From positions 1-12,889 of the forward strand of contig JAMBLH010000276.1 in assembly GCA_023336875.1 (NCBI GenBank): a stretch of DNA of 12,889 nucleotides. Direction: 5' to 3'. Source of the stretch: Actinomycetes bacterium. GTDB taxonomy: Bacteria > Actinomycetota > Acidimicrobiia > Spongiisociales > UBA5794. The translations under genes were made by a program, and so were the position numbers. This document shows positions 6,197 through 12,889 of the stretch, one piece after another; within the stretch, counting starts at the first letter, position 1; each line of letters starts with the position of its first letter. The notes below the pieces were generated by a model, which was not told where the DNA came from, did no database searches, and saw only the letters and a list, made by a program, of their open reading frames with translations.

Positions 6197-6239
6197 CAGT
6201 GGTCGGCATTCGAGGGGATTGATCGAATAGCGACCACTG
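6197..6239 (-). promoter_or_regulatory. Long leader hairpin between rpsO and pnp
   Basis: On the minus strand CAGTGGTCG pairs with CGACCACTG (9 bp). One C-C mismatch, a T-G wobble and a 6-bp ATTCGA/TCGAAT stem follow, with a 9-nt loop. The wobble pairs only in the minus-strand RNA, in line with that direction. In E. coli and Streptomyces an rpsO-pnp intergenic stem of this kind is cleaved by RNase III and underlies control of pnp; the same role here is inferred. There is no T-run after it, so it is not a good terminator for rpsO. Confidence 0.6.
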
Positions 6240-6316
6240 ACAACTGGTTATCATCCTCCGTCGTTTGGTCGAACCAGATATGACTGAAGGCGGCCAAAGC
6301 CACCCTCACGTCAGAA

Positions 6317-6574
6317 CTAGCGACGAAGTCCCAATTTTGCAATAAGGGACCGGTAACGCTCCACATCTTGTTCCTGGAGGTACCGGAGCAGTCGCCGACG
6401 CTTCCCTACCATCATGAGTAGACCTCTCCGGCTGTGATGGTCCTTTTTGTTGACCTTCAGGTGCTCGGTGAGGTGATTGATACGCCCTGTCAGCAGCGCA
6501 ACCTGAACCTCCGGAGAACCGGTGTCGTTCGGGTGCGTGCCATATTCATCTACAACAGTTTGCGTGTCGTTCAC
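6317..6574 (-). CDS. rpsO: 30S ribosomal protein S15
   Basis: An 85-residue primary 16S rRNA-binding protein that helps fold the 30S platform. The family signature is unmistakable: NDTGSPEVQVALLT (16-29), LTEHLKVNKKDHHSRRGLL (35-53) and the C-terminal LIAKLGLRR. The frame is open far upstream, but homology begins only near the GTG at 6574. That start gives a protein about four residues shorter than the usual 89, and no closer alternative start exists. The ribosome-binding site is weak (AAGAAAG about 6 nt before the GTG) and abuts a small hairpin. S15 commonly represses its own translation through such leaders. The next gene downstream is pnp, the conserved neighbour. Confidence 0.97.
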   Translation of the reverse strand: MNDTQTVVDEYGTHPNDTGSPEVQVALLTGRINHLTEHLKVNKKDHHSRRGLLMMVGKRRRLLRYLQEQDVERYRSLIAKLGLRR

Positions 6575-6584
6575 GAGGTACTTT

Positions 6585-6617
6585 CTTACGCGAGTAAGTC
6601 GGCGGGCGGGAGCCCGC
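6585..6617 (-). promoter_or_regulatory. Tandem hairpins in the rpsO leader, candidate S15 autoregulatory site
   Basis: On the minus strand GCGGGC-TCCC-GCCCGC (6617-6602) is followed by CTTAC-TCGC-GTAAG (6598-6585). The last arm ends 10 nt before the rpsO GTG and runs into its weak Shine-Dalgarno. Two adjacent helices at the start site fit the general shape of known S15-responsive leaders; S15 binding is inferred. Confidence 0.45.
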
Positions 6618-6637
6618 TTGGCGAATGCCCACGAGGG

Positions 6638-6643
6638 ATGATA
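6638..6643 (-). promoter_or_regulatory. Possible -10 element for rpsO
   Basis: Minus-strand TATCAT (five of six to the consensus) is preceded by TGC, giving an extended -10 appearance. No convincing -35 is seen at 17 nt. A start near 6631 would give a leader of about 57 nt containing both small hairpins. Confidence 0.4.
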
Positions 6644-6687
6644 GCAAGGCCACGTTGTATCGATGTATTCAACTGGCAGTTGTTTCA

Positions 6688-6723
6688 GCGTGGCCAGCGG
6701 GAGCATGTGCCCGCGAGCCACGC
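6688..6723. other. GC-rich hairpin between the hydrolase gene and rpsO
   Basis: A 7-bp outer stem (GCGTGGC/GCCACGC) and a 5-bp inner stem (GCGGG/CCCGC) are separated by a two-base internal loop, with an 8-nt apical loop. It lies 33 nt past the hydrolase stop. No T-run follows on either strand, so it may be a non-canonical terminator or a 3'-end stabiliser. Confidence 0.45.
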
Positions 6724-6755
6724 CAAAAGCCACGATTCGCTGAGGCCGAGCGATC

Positions 6756-7778
6756 TCACTTGAATGATGAGCCGCCTCCGCCCCCACCGGAGCGCCGAGT
6801 TGCTGTTCGCTTGCCGTCGTTCCACACGCAACTCCCCTGCGCTGCCACCTCCGCTTTGATGCAGTCGGCGACTGCCTCATGCTCGAGGACGGAACCATGC
6901 GCGCTCCAGATACGGTTGAAACCAAGGAGCGGGCTGACAGGAAACAGATACCTTGCCGGCGCGCCTCCGTCGTGAACCAGGTCATACACCCTGAGGCCTT
7001 CGGGCCGATCCCTGAAGTTTGTCACCTCCGCATCAAGATTCCTGATCGCGATCACCTCGACCCCAGACGCCTCTCCAAGGTTTTCCCTGACATCGCGGCA
7101 CTCGCCATCGGTGCAGCGTTGCACATCAAAGCCTCCGTTGTCCGGCAGCAATGTGCTCAAACCACCAAGCCGCTGCAGACGGCCCAACCACCCGGCTCCA
7201 ATGGCCGGATCGAGAAGCGCAGCTCCGTCATAGCCATCGATTGGAGGGCGCGAGCCATCGTCAAGCGCACCGATCATCGAAACACCAACAGCTCCGCCCT
7301 TCGAGTGATGGATCGAGTAGATGCTGCCGTGCTCAACAGAGAGATCACGGATGAGCACGTCGAGTGCCTCAGCGGCCCGCTCCGTCGATGCTGTGCGACT
7401 CGCCTCTCGCGAGGTCGAACCGCCAGCGACGTCTCGATAGTCGAACGCTGTCACCCGATCACTCCCGATCCCGAGTCGGTCCAGGAGCAGAGCAAAATCC
7501 TCCGCCGAGCCACCGTTGCCGTGGACCACGACGTAGTACGGTTCGTCGTCCTTCCTGCGCCGCACCTGCGTGAGCACCGCTCCACCGGCGATTGCGCCAA
7601 CCCCGAGTGCGCCACCGACACCGCGTCCTCCCACTGGCGGTCTGGGCTCGGGTAGCCGGACCGGCGAACGGACAATCGGTGTCGGAGACAGGACAAGACC
7701 ATCTCCAGGAGCAAGAGGCTCCGGCGGAGCGTCAAGTGGGATTCCAGCCAGAATTCCGACGAGCAGCAGAGACAGCAT
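6756..7778 (-). CDS. Predicted secreted or anchored alpha/beta-hydrolase (lipase/esterase-like)
   Basis: A 340-residue protein of unknown substrate. The hydrophobic N-terminus (LSLLLVGILAGIPL, 2-15) may be a short signal peptide, although it lacks the usual basic residues. A proline-rich spacer follows, then a Gly/Ala-rich hydrophobic stretch (53-70) ending in RRRK, which could act as an anchor. The hydrolase fold begins at YYVVVHGNGGS (81-91), where HGNGG would form the oxyanion hole. The nucleophile elbow is HHSKGG (157-162, Ser159), with His instead of the usual first Gly. ALLDPAIG (187-194) and SAHGSVLEHEAV (292-303) offer the Asp and His. Four Cys (222, 227, 306, 317) would suit disulfides outside the cell. 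The C-terminus is a SGGGGGGSS tail. ATG 7778 follows AGAAGGA; a stop lies five codons upstream. It sits between ribF and rpsO. Confidence 0.72.
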   Translation of the reverse strand: MLSLLLVGILAGIPLDAPPEPLAPGDGLVLSPTPIVRSPVRLPEPRPPVGGRGVGGALGVGAIAGGAVLTQVRRRKDDEPYYVVVHGNGGSAEDFALLLDRLGIGSDRVTAFDYRDVAGGSTSREASRTASTERAAEALDVLIRDLSVEHGSIYSIHHSKGGAVGVSMIGALDDGSRPPIDGYDGAALLDPAIGAGWLGRLQRLGGLSTLLPDNGGFDVQRCTDGECRDVRENLGEASGVEVIAIRNLDAEVTNFRDRPEGLRVYDLVHDGGAPARYLFPVSPLLGFNRIWSAHGSVLEHEAVADCIKAEVAAQGSCVWNDGKRTATRRSGGGGGGSSFK

Positions 7779-7848
7779 CGCATTTCCTTCTCAGGAAGTG
7801 CGGACCACGCCAGCATGCCCCTCTACGTCGCCCAATACAAGAGTTTCG

Positions 7849-7890
7849 GCTCGTTCTCTATTTGCGCTCGGGCGCAAGTAGAGAACGAGC
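7849..7890 (-). terminator. Hairpin across the ribF stop codon, probable terminator
   Basis: GCTCGTTCTCTA (7849-7860) pairs perfectly with TAGAGAACGAGC (7879-7890). One T-G position and a 6-bp TTGCGC/GCGCAA stem then close a TCGG loop. The arms contain the last codons of ribF and its TAG (7858-7860). Minus-strand sequence after it (CGAAACTCTTG) has no T-run. Confidence 0.65.
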
Positions 7891-8790
7891 TTCTTCTATG
7901 TCATTTTCGATCTGTGCGACGAGGGCCTCTACGGACTCGAAGTGCTGTTCCGACCGCAACCGATCGATGAAGCGGACACGCATCGTCTCACCGTAGAGGT
8001 CCTCGTCGATATCGAGTAGGTGGACCTCGATCGTCTCGTCCACGCCGCCAAACGTTGGACGCGTACCGACATTGCTCACACCGAGATACTGTCTGCCATG
8101 GATCTCACACCGTACGGCGTACACACCTGTTGCTGGCCGAACGAGACATTCGGGCATCGTGATGTTCGCTGTAGGAAATCCGATCGATCTCCCGCGCAGG
8201 TCACCTGGCACAACAGTGCCCTCGATCTCGAATGGCCGTCCAAGCATGCTCGACGCAAGAGCGACTCCGCCCGACGCGACGGCGGCTCGAATAGCACTCG
8301 ACCGGACCTCGGTCCCGTGGATGTCGACAATCGGCGTGACTACCACATCGAACCCGTACTCCCCGCCACTTATCCTGAGTGTGTCAACGGTTCCCTTGGC
8401 CTGAAACCCGAAACGGAAATCCTCCCCCACCGACACGATGGCGGCATTGAGTCCATCGACGATGAAACTCCTTATGAACTCCTCAGGTGAGAGTTGGCGA
8501 ACATCCTCGTCGAAGTCGATCACGGCGACGCCATCGAGACCTGTCTCGCCCAGCTTCTCGATTCGACGTTCCAGCGGAGCCAGTGCGGGCGGGGCTGGCA
8601 TCCCGGTCACGACTTCATCAGGATGGACTGCGAATGTCATCGCGATGACCGGCATATCCCCTGATTGCTCCTGCAGTCGTTTGAGCACGGCAATGTGCCC
8701 CCGATGTACTCCATCGAACACACCAATTGCGACAGCTGTGGGTTGTCCACCTGTATCCCAGTTCGATGGGTCGCCTCTATAGACATTCAC
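7858..8790 (-). CDS. ribF: Bifunctional riboflavin kinase / FAD synthetase
   Basis: A 310-residue enzyme that phosphorylates riboflavin to FMN and adenylylates FMN to FAD in the cytoplasm. The N-terminal nucleotidyltransferase domain has GVFDGVHRGH (23-32), MTFAVHPDEV (51-60) and a divergent RSSAIR (163-168) in place of the usual SSTRIR. The C-terminal kinase domain shows GDLRGRSIGFPTANI (196-210, with the PTAN motif), SNVGTRPTFGG (239-249) and the catalytic Glu of IEVHLLD (254-260). Length is typical. The GTG start overlaps the truB stop as GTGA (8790-8787), so translation is probably coupled. The gene's 3' end forms half of a strong hairpin. Products feed all flavoenzymes and perhaps the nearby dodecin. 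Confidence 0.97.
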   Translation of the reverse strand: MNVYRGDPSNWDTGGQPTAVAIGVFDGVHRGHIAVLKRLQEQSGDMPVIAMTFAVHPDEVVTGMPAPPALAPLERRIEKLGETGLDGVAVIDFDEDVRQLSPEEFIRSFIVDGLNAAIVSVGEDFRFGFQAKGTVDTLRISGGEYGFDVVVTPIVDIHGTEVRSSAIRAAVASGGVALASSMLGRPFEIEGTVVPGDLRGRSIGFPTANITMPECLVRPATGVYAVRCEIHGRQYLGVSNVGTRPTFGGVDETIEVHLLDIDEDLYGETMRVRFIDRLRSEQHFESVEALVAQIENDIEEARSLLAPERK

Positions 8791-9689
8791 GGGAGCACAA
8801 CCTCTGGTCGGAGCGCATTTCGCTCATGACGGTACACTGCCAGGAGTTCTCCGTGGCGATCTCCGATGCGTACAGGCACCTCAGGATCGACATCCTCTGG
8901 CAGAAGGACATCGGACAGTTCTCTGCCATTGCGTACTGCCTCTGCCATGTCGTCATCAACACGAATCTCAGGCAGGTCTGAGAGGGTCTCGCTCGATCCA
9001 GTGATGACACGATCGATCGCTCCCTCCTCAGCGGCCGTCACGACATCATCGACAGAGAAGGCGTCTGTGACGTTGAGAGAGCCGATGCGAATCCGACGAA
9101 GTGCGATCAGGTGTGCCCTTCCACCAACCGCCCGCGCAAGATCATCTCCGAGTGTACGAATGTAGGTTCCGGTTGTACACACGGTTCGAAACGTGACTTC
9201 TGGGTAATCAGATGGCGCAAGATCCACAAGTTCAAGTTGGTGGATCGTTACTGACCGTGCCTCTCGTTCCACGATCTTGCCTTCTCTGGCTAGATCGTAC
9301 AAGCGCCGACCTTCGACCCTTCGTGCGGACACCATCGGTGGTACCTGCATGATCGGCCCACGGAAGCGCTCCATCACGGCATCGACGTCCTCAGGCGTCA
9401 CGGGGAGGGGTTCTCTCGTGAGCACGGCCCCGTCAGCGTCGAGCGAATCCGTTGCGACGCCGAAGAGAGCTGTGGCGAGATACTCCTTGTCAGCGACCTG
9501 GACGAACCTCAGGAGCCGCGTAGCTGTGCCAATGCCGACGACAAGAAGCCCCGTTGCCATTGGATCGAGCGTTCCCGCATGACCAACCTTGCCGCCGATA
9601 GAACCGCGAATCTTCGCCACTACGTCGTGGGAGGTCCATCCTGTTTCCTTGTCGACCAGAAGGAACCCGGTGGGACCGCGTTCCGTCAC
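8787..9689 (-). CDS. truB: tRNA pseudouridine(55) synthase TruB
   Basis: A 300-residue enzyme that isomerises U55 in the T-loop of nearly all elongator tRNAs. The catalytic motif GHAGTLDPMATG (36-47) includes Asp42. KEYLATALFGVATDSLDADG and the TTGTYIRTLGDDLA segment are further family blocks. The C-terminal third (after about residue 235) resembles the PUA-like extension of bacterial TruB but is poorly conserved. GTG 9689 overlaps the nrnA-like stop as GTGA (9689-9686), and the TruB stop in turn overlaps ribF. Both junctions suggest translational coupling within one operon. Confidence 0.97.
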   Translation of the reverse strand: MTERGPTGFLLVDKETGWTSHDVVAKIRGSIGGKVGHAGTLDPMATGLLVVGIGTATRLLRFVQVADKEYLATALFGVATDSLDADGAVLTREPLPVTPEDVDAVMERFRGPIMQVPPMVSARRVEGRRLYDLAREGKIVEREARSVTIHQLELVDLAPSDYPEVTFRTVCTTGTYIRTLGDDLARAVGGRAHLIALRRIRIGSLNVTDAFSVDDVVTAAEEGAIDRVITGSSETLSDLPEIRVDDDMAEAVRNGRELSDVLLPEDVDPEVPVRIGDRHGELLAVYRHERNALRPEVVLP

Positions 9690-10651
9690 GACAGGTGGGC
9701 GACGATCTGTTCGATGATGGCGGCGGGATCCTCCGCGGAAGTGAAGCCCGCGGCATTGTGATGACCACCGCCGTCAAACGACCGCGCGATTGCCGCAACG
9801 TCAACACGCCCACGTGAACGGAGGCTTCCTTTGATCACACCCGCTTGCTTTCGCTTGAGAAGACAGGCGACCTCTGTGCCCCTTGCCATCCGCACAAGAT
9901 CGATAAGGCCGTCAGTTTCGTGAGACGCGATGCCTGCGGACTCAAGATCATCTGGCTCCATGATCGACCACACAAATGCATGGTCCTCATCGAGGATCGA
10001 TCGACCGAGGACCTTCGACGCAACCTCGTAGTAGCCAAACGAAGCCTCCTCGAACAGCTTCTGCCCGATCACATCCGTTTCCACACCGCGAGCAAGTAGA
10101 TCAGAAGCTATGTCATGGGTACGTGATGACGTCGATGAATACTGGAAACGGCCCGTGTCGGTGACAAGGCCCGTATACAACGCCGTTGCCACCTCTTTGT
10201 CGATGGGCCATCCAAGGAGCTGAAGCAGCTCGTGAACGAGCTCGGTCGTTGCGCCAGCGGTTGCATCGATGGCGACCACGTCACCCCACTCCCCATCGGA
10301 GATGTGATGGTCTATCACTGCGAGTTTGCCCGCAAGTTCCATTGCACCGGCAAGCGACCCCACACGACTTCTGACCGACGTGTCGACGACGACAGCCACA
10401 TCGAGATCCCTTGGAAAGTCCCGCGGCGGAACAAGTACCGAGTCGTCGAGAAACGACATCTCGTCCGGCACGACGAAAGGTTCGTCGAACGAAGCCACCG
10501 CTTGCTTTCCAGCAAGACGGGCGGATCGGGCAAGACCGATCATCGAACCGAGTGCATCTCCGTCTGGACCAACATGACCGACGACACCAATCGTTTCTGC
10601 TGATCTGAGGACGTTCGCCACCGCTGCAAGGTCGTCTGCAACGTCAGACAT
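9686..10651 (-). CDS. nrnA: DHH phosphoesterase, NrnA-like nanoRNase/pAp phosphatase
   Basis: A 321-residue DHH/DHHA1-family hydrolase. Relatives such as B. subtilis NrnA and the M. tuberculosis homologue degrade very short RNAs and dephosphorylate 3'-phosphoadenosine 5'-phosphate; some act on c-di-AMP or pApA. The metal-binding motifs are GHVGPDGDALGS (25-36), VVVDTS (87-92), the name motif DHH (114-116) and GLVTDTGRFQ (161-170). The substrate-binding DHHA1 motif GGGHHNAAGF lies at 294-303. The ATG at 10651 overlaps the rbfA stop by 8 nt, and its ribosome-binding site is the GAGGAGGAGG that encodes the acidic tail of RbfA. The position between rbfA and truB is common in Actinobacteria. Which of the substrates is preferred cannot be read from sequence. 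Confidence 0.93.
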   Translation of the reverse strand: MSDVADDLAAVANVLRSAETIGVVGHVGPDGDALGSMIGLARSARLAGKQAVASFDEPFVVPDEMSFLDDSVLVPPRDFPRDLDVAVVVDTSVRSRVGSLAGAMELAGKLAVIDHHISDGEWGDVVAIDATAGATTELVHELLQLLGWPIDKEVATALYTGLVTDTGRFQYSSTSSRTHDIASDLLARGVETDVIGQKLFEEASFGYYEVASKVLGRSILDEDHAFVWSIMEPDDLESAGIASHETDGLIDLVRMARGTEVACLLKRKQAGVIKGSLRSRGRVDVAAIARSFDGGGHHNAAGFTSAEDPAAIIEQIVAHLS

Positions 10652-11015
10652 TATCCTCCTCCTCCTCAGCTTCCTCGAGATCCGCGAGAATCTGAGTGAT
10701 CCGCAAGCCTTCGTCGATCGAGGGATCCACCTTGAATTCGAGCACAGGCGTGTATCTCATACGTGTCTCGCTCCCAAGGACGCCTTGGATTCGAGATCGA
10801 GCACTGTTGAGGGCAGCGGCCGTCCCCTCCTTCTCCTCATCGGAACCAAGGACCGAGTAGTACACGACGGCATGGCGCAGGTCAGGACTTGTCTCGGCCC
10901 CCGTAATCGTCAGGAACCCGATACGGGGGTCCTTCAGGTCGGTGACGGCGTCAGCAACAACCTCACGCACCAGCTCATTGACCTTGCGCATCCTCGGAGT
11001 TTTCTGACGTGACAT
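10644..11015 (-). CDS. rbfA: 30S ribosome-binding factor RbfA
   Basis: A 123-residue KH-type protein that binds immature 30S subunits near the 5' end of 16S rRNA and helps late maturation, notably in the cold. The sequence starts RMRKVNELVREVVADAV and continues with LKDPRIGFLTITGAETSPDLRHA and a YTPVLEFKVDPSIDEGLRI block, all family hallmarks. The C-terminus is an acidic run (EEAEEEEDNV). ATG 11015 follows GAAGAGG at about 5 nt. It lies 56 nt after infB, which encodes its functional partner in initiation, and its last codons supply the Shine-Dalgarno for the next gene. Confidence 0.97.
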   Translation of the reverse strand: MSRQKTPRMRKVNELVREVVADAVTDLKDPRIGFLTITGAETSPDLRHAVVYYSVLGSDEEKEGTAAALNSARSRIQGVLGSETRMRYTPVLEFKVDPSIDEGLRITQILADLEEAEEEEDNV

Positions 11016-11071
11016 AGAGCCTCTTCAACCTCTCGGGCGCCCCGGAGTGGCCGGGCAGCTTGTACGGAGAA

Positions 11072-12889
11072 TTAGGTGCGGGCGATCTCGCGCACTTCGA
11101 AGGATTCGATGGTGTCCCCGACCTTGATGTCCCTGAACTTGGAGAGGCCGATGCCGCACTCGAATCCGGTGGCAACGTTCTGCACATCATCCTTGAACCG
11201 ACGTAGGGACACGATGGTGCCGTCATACACGACGACTCCGTCTCGGACCAGTCTTGCACGCGCATTGCGGTTTATGGAACCCTCAGTGACATAGGAGCCG
11301 GCCACGGAACCAAGCCGTGGTGCTCGGAATACTTCGCGCACCTCTGCAACGCCGAGGAACTGCTCGATCTCTTCGGGGGAGAGTTCGCCAACCAGGAGAG
11401 ATTCGACATCGTCCAACAATTCGTAGATGATCGAGAACGTTCTGATCTCGATAGCAGTCCTCTTTGCTTCGGCGCGTGCCGGTGCGTCGGGTCGCGAGTT
11501 GAAGCCGTAGATGATGGCGTCCGATGCTTCAGCAAGCGTGACGTCGTTGGTGGTGACGCCACCCACCGCGGCATGGACGATGGTCACGAATCCATCATCT
11601 CTGCTGATCTTGCCAATCGAGTCCCTGATCGCGTCGAGCGATCCGTGTGTGTCGGTCTTGAGGATAATCCGCAGCTCTGAGTGATCCTGGGTGCGGAGCT
11701 GCTCGACGAGCATGCCAAGCCTGTCAATTGCTGTCGGCACGACGAGTTGTTTCGACCTGAGATCGTCGAGATGTACCTGCGCAAGCTTGCGCGCCGTACG
11801 TTCGTTCTTTGGTACCTCGAACATGTCGCCTGCGGTCGGAACTTCATCCCAGCCCATCACCACAACTGGTGTTGATGGGCCCGCCTCCTTGACCTGGTCG
11901 CCCTGGTCGTTGAACATGGCGCGCACTCTGCCGGCGACGGGACCTGCAACGAGAGCATCGCCACGCTTCAGGGTGCCGCGCTGCACAACGACTGTGGCAA
12001 CCGGACCTCTACCGACCTCAAGCTGTGCCTCGATCACGGTTCCAACTGCCGGTGCCTTCGGATTTGCCGTGAGCTCCTCCACCTCGGCCACCAGGGAGAT
12101 CATTTCGAGGAGTTCATCGATATTTGTGCCCTTGAGCGCTGAAATCTCAATCGCTGGCACATCGCCGCCGAGGTCCTCGACAACGATCTCGTGCTGTGTG
12201 AGCTCGGCTCGCACCTTGTGTGGATCTGCGGACTCGAGATCCATCTTGTTGATTGCGATGATCATCGGGACGTCCGCAGCCTTTGCATGGCTGATCGCCT
12301 CCACTGTCTGAGGCATGACGGAATCGTCAGCACCAATGACAATTATGGCGATGTCGGTGACTTCTGCTCCCCTTGCCCTGAGAGCGGTGAACGCCTCGTG
12401 GCCGGGCGTGTCGATGAAAGTGATCGTCGAGCCAGCGTGCTCTGCCTGATATGCGCCGATGTGCTGCGTGATGCGGCCGGCCTCGCTCTCGATGACGTTG
12501 GTACTGCGGATCGTGTCGAGCAGCTGCGTCTTACCGTGGTCCACGTGACCCATAACGGTGACGACCGGTGTTCGAGTTTCCACGCTGGCCGGGTCGTCCT
12601 CGTACTCAACGAGGAAACGCTCGCGGCCCGTGTCCTCCTCTTCATCCTCATCTGACTCGGCTACAAGCAGTTCCCACCCGAGCTCCCTGCCGAGAGGCCC
12701 GATGGCTGCGACGGGAATCTCCCCACCGCCAGGAACCATCTCTCCCATAAACATCAGTGTCTTGACGATTTCAGCTGTGCGAATCTGGAGAAGTCTCGCA
12801 AGATCGTGCACGGTGATGCCCTGCTCGACAAGAAGAACCTTCTCCTCATCATCGCCACCATCCGCCTCTGGCGCCTCATCATCTTCGGC
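11072..12889 (-). CDS. infB: Translation initiation factor IF-2 (N-terminus cut by window edge)
   Basis: The last 605 codons of the GTPase that places initiator fMet-tRNA on the 30S subunit and drives subunit joining. The frame runs open through the right edge, so the GTG at 12811 is an internal Val, not the start. Visible from the edge: an acidic linker, an IF2_N helix domain (VHDLARLLQIRTAEIVKTL), then the G domain with GHVDHGKT (G1), RITQHIGAY (G2), DTPGHE (G3), NKMD (G4) and SALKG (G5). Domains II-IV follow, ending in the fMet-tRNA-binding C2 region (GFECGIGLSKFRDIKVGD). Actinobacterial IF-2 is usually about 900-1000 residues, so the long disordered N-terminus is missing. It heads the rbfA-nrnA-truB-ribF cluster. 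Confidence 0.98.
   Translation of the reverse strand, partial: AEDDEAPEADGGDDEEKVLLVEQGITVHDLARLLQIRTAEIVKTLMFMGEMVPGGGEIPVAAIGPLGRELGWELLVAESDEDEEEDTGRERFLVEYEDDPASVETRTPVVTVMGHVDHGKTQLLDTIRSTNVIESEAGRITQHIGAYQAEHAGSTITFIDTPGHEAFTALRARGAEVTDIAIIVIGADDSVMPQTVEAISHAKAADVPMIIAINKMDLESADPHKVRAELTQHEIVVEDLGGDVPAIEISALKGTNIDELLEMISLVAEVEELTANPKAPAVGTVIEAQLEVGRGPVATVVVQRGTLKRGDALVAGPVAGRVRAMFNDQGDQVKEAGPSTPVVVMGWDEVPTAGDMFEVPKNERTARKLAQVHLDDLRSKQLVVPTAIDRLGMLVEQLRTQDHSELRIILKTDTHGSLDAIRDSIGKISRDDGFVTIVHAAVGGVTTNDVTLAEASDAIIYGFNSRPDAPARAEAKRTAIEIRTFSIIYELLDDVESLLVGELSPEEIEQFLGVAEVREVFRAPRLGSVAGSYVTEGSINRNARARLVRDGVVVYDGTIVSLRRFKDDVQNVATGFECGIGLSKFRDIKVGDTIESFEVREIART

Noticed and set aside
6575..6985. 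Longer frame in front of rpsO
   Set aside because: S15 homology starts at the GTG at 6574; the upstream part overlaps the hydrolase gene in another frame.
6879..7655. Plus-strand 258-codon open frame
   Set aside because: Antisense shadow of the hydrolase gene with no recognisable domain.
12809..12811. GTG as the infB start codon
   Set aside because: The frame is open to the window edge with IF-2-like acidic linker sequence before it, so this is an internal Val.

Overview
The window looks like a chromosomal segment from a moderately GC-rich member of the Actinomycetota. The evidence is the minus-strand order infB, rbfA, DHH phosphoesterase (nrnA-like), truB, ribF, rpsO, pnp, the frequent GTG starts, an ImuA/ImuB mutasome pair, and a LexA site of the Gram-positive/actinobacterial type. 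A placement near Acidimicrobiia is possible, but I infer that only from general resemblance.

Left part (1-3126). The left edge holds the first 40 codons of a YcaQ-type winged-helix DNA glycosylase on the minus strand. Head to head with it is a plsC-type lysophosphatidate acyltransferase on the plus strand. plsC converges with imuB across a short spacer made of two different 7-bp tandem repeats. imuB and the upstream imuA-like gene overlap by 86 nt. They are read from a promoter whose -35/-10 spacer is filled by an SOS box (CGAACATACGTTCG). This is a damage-inducible lesion-tolerance operon.

Middle (3127-3790). A dodecin gene points away from the SOS operon and ends at a two-way terminator. 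Between that terminator and the strong pnp terminator lies an unrecognised minus-strand reading frame of about 58-75 codons.

Right part (3791-12889). A long minus-strand translation and RNA-metabolism cluster runs from infB (cut by the right edge) through rbfA, nrnA, truB and ribF, with 4-8 nt overlaps from rbfA to ribF. IF-2 and RbfA act in initiation and 30S maturation, NrnA degrades nanoRNA and pAp, TruB makes tRNA psi55, and RibF makes FMN and FAD. A 19-position hairpin across the ribF stop codon ends this block. A predicted secreted or anchored alpha/beta-hydrolase of unknown substrate follows. Then come rpsO and pnp, with candidate structured leaders before each: two small hairpins before rpsO and a long hairpin before pnp, as in the RNase III/PNPase-controlled rpsO-pnp operons of other bacteria.

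I see no tRNA, rRNA, CRISPR array, insertion sequence or prophage. The least ordinary parts are the SOS-controlled imuAB operon with its divergent sequence features, the hydrolase inserted in a housekeeping cluster, the heptad-repeat spacer, and the small unknown frame between two similar terminators.
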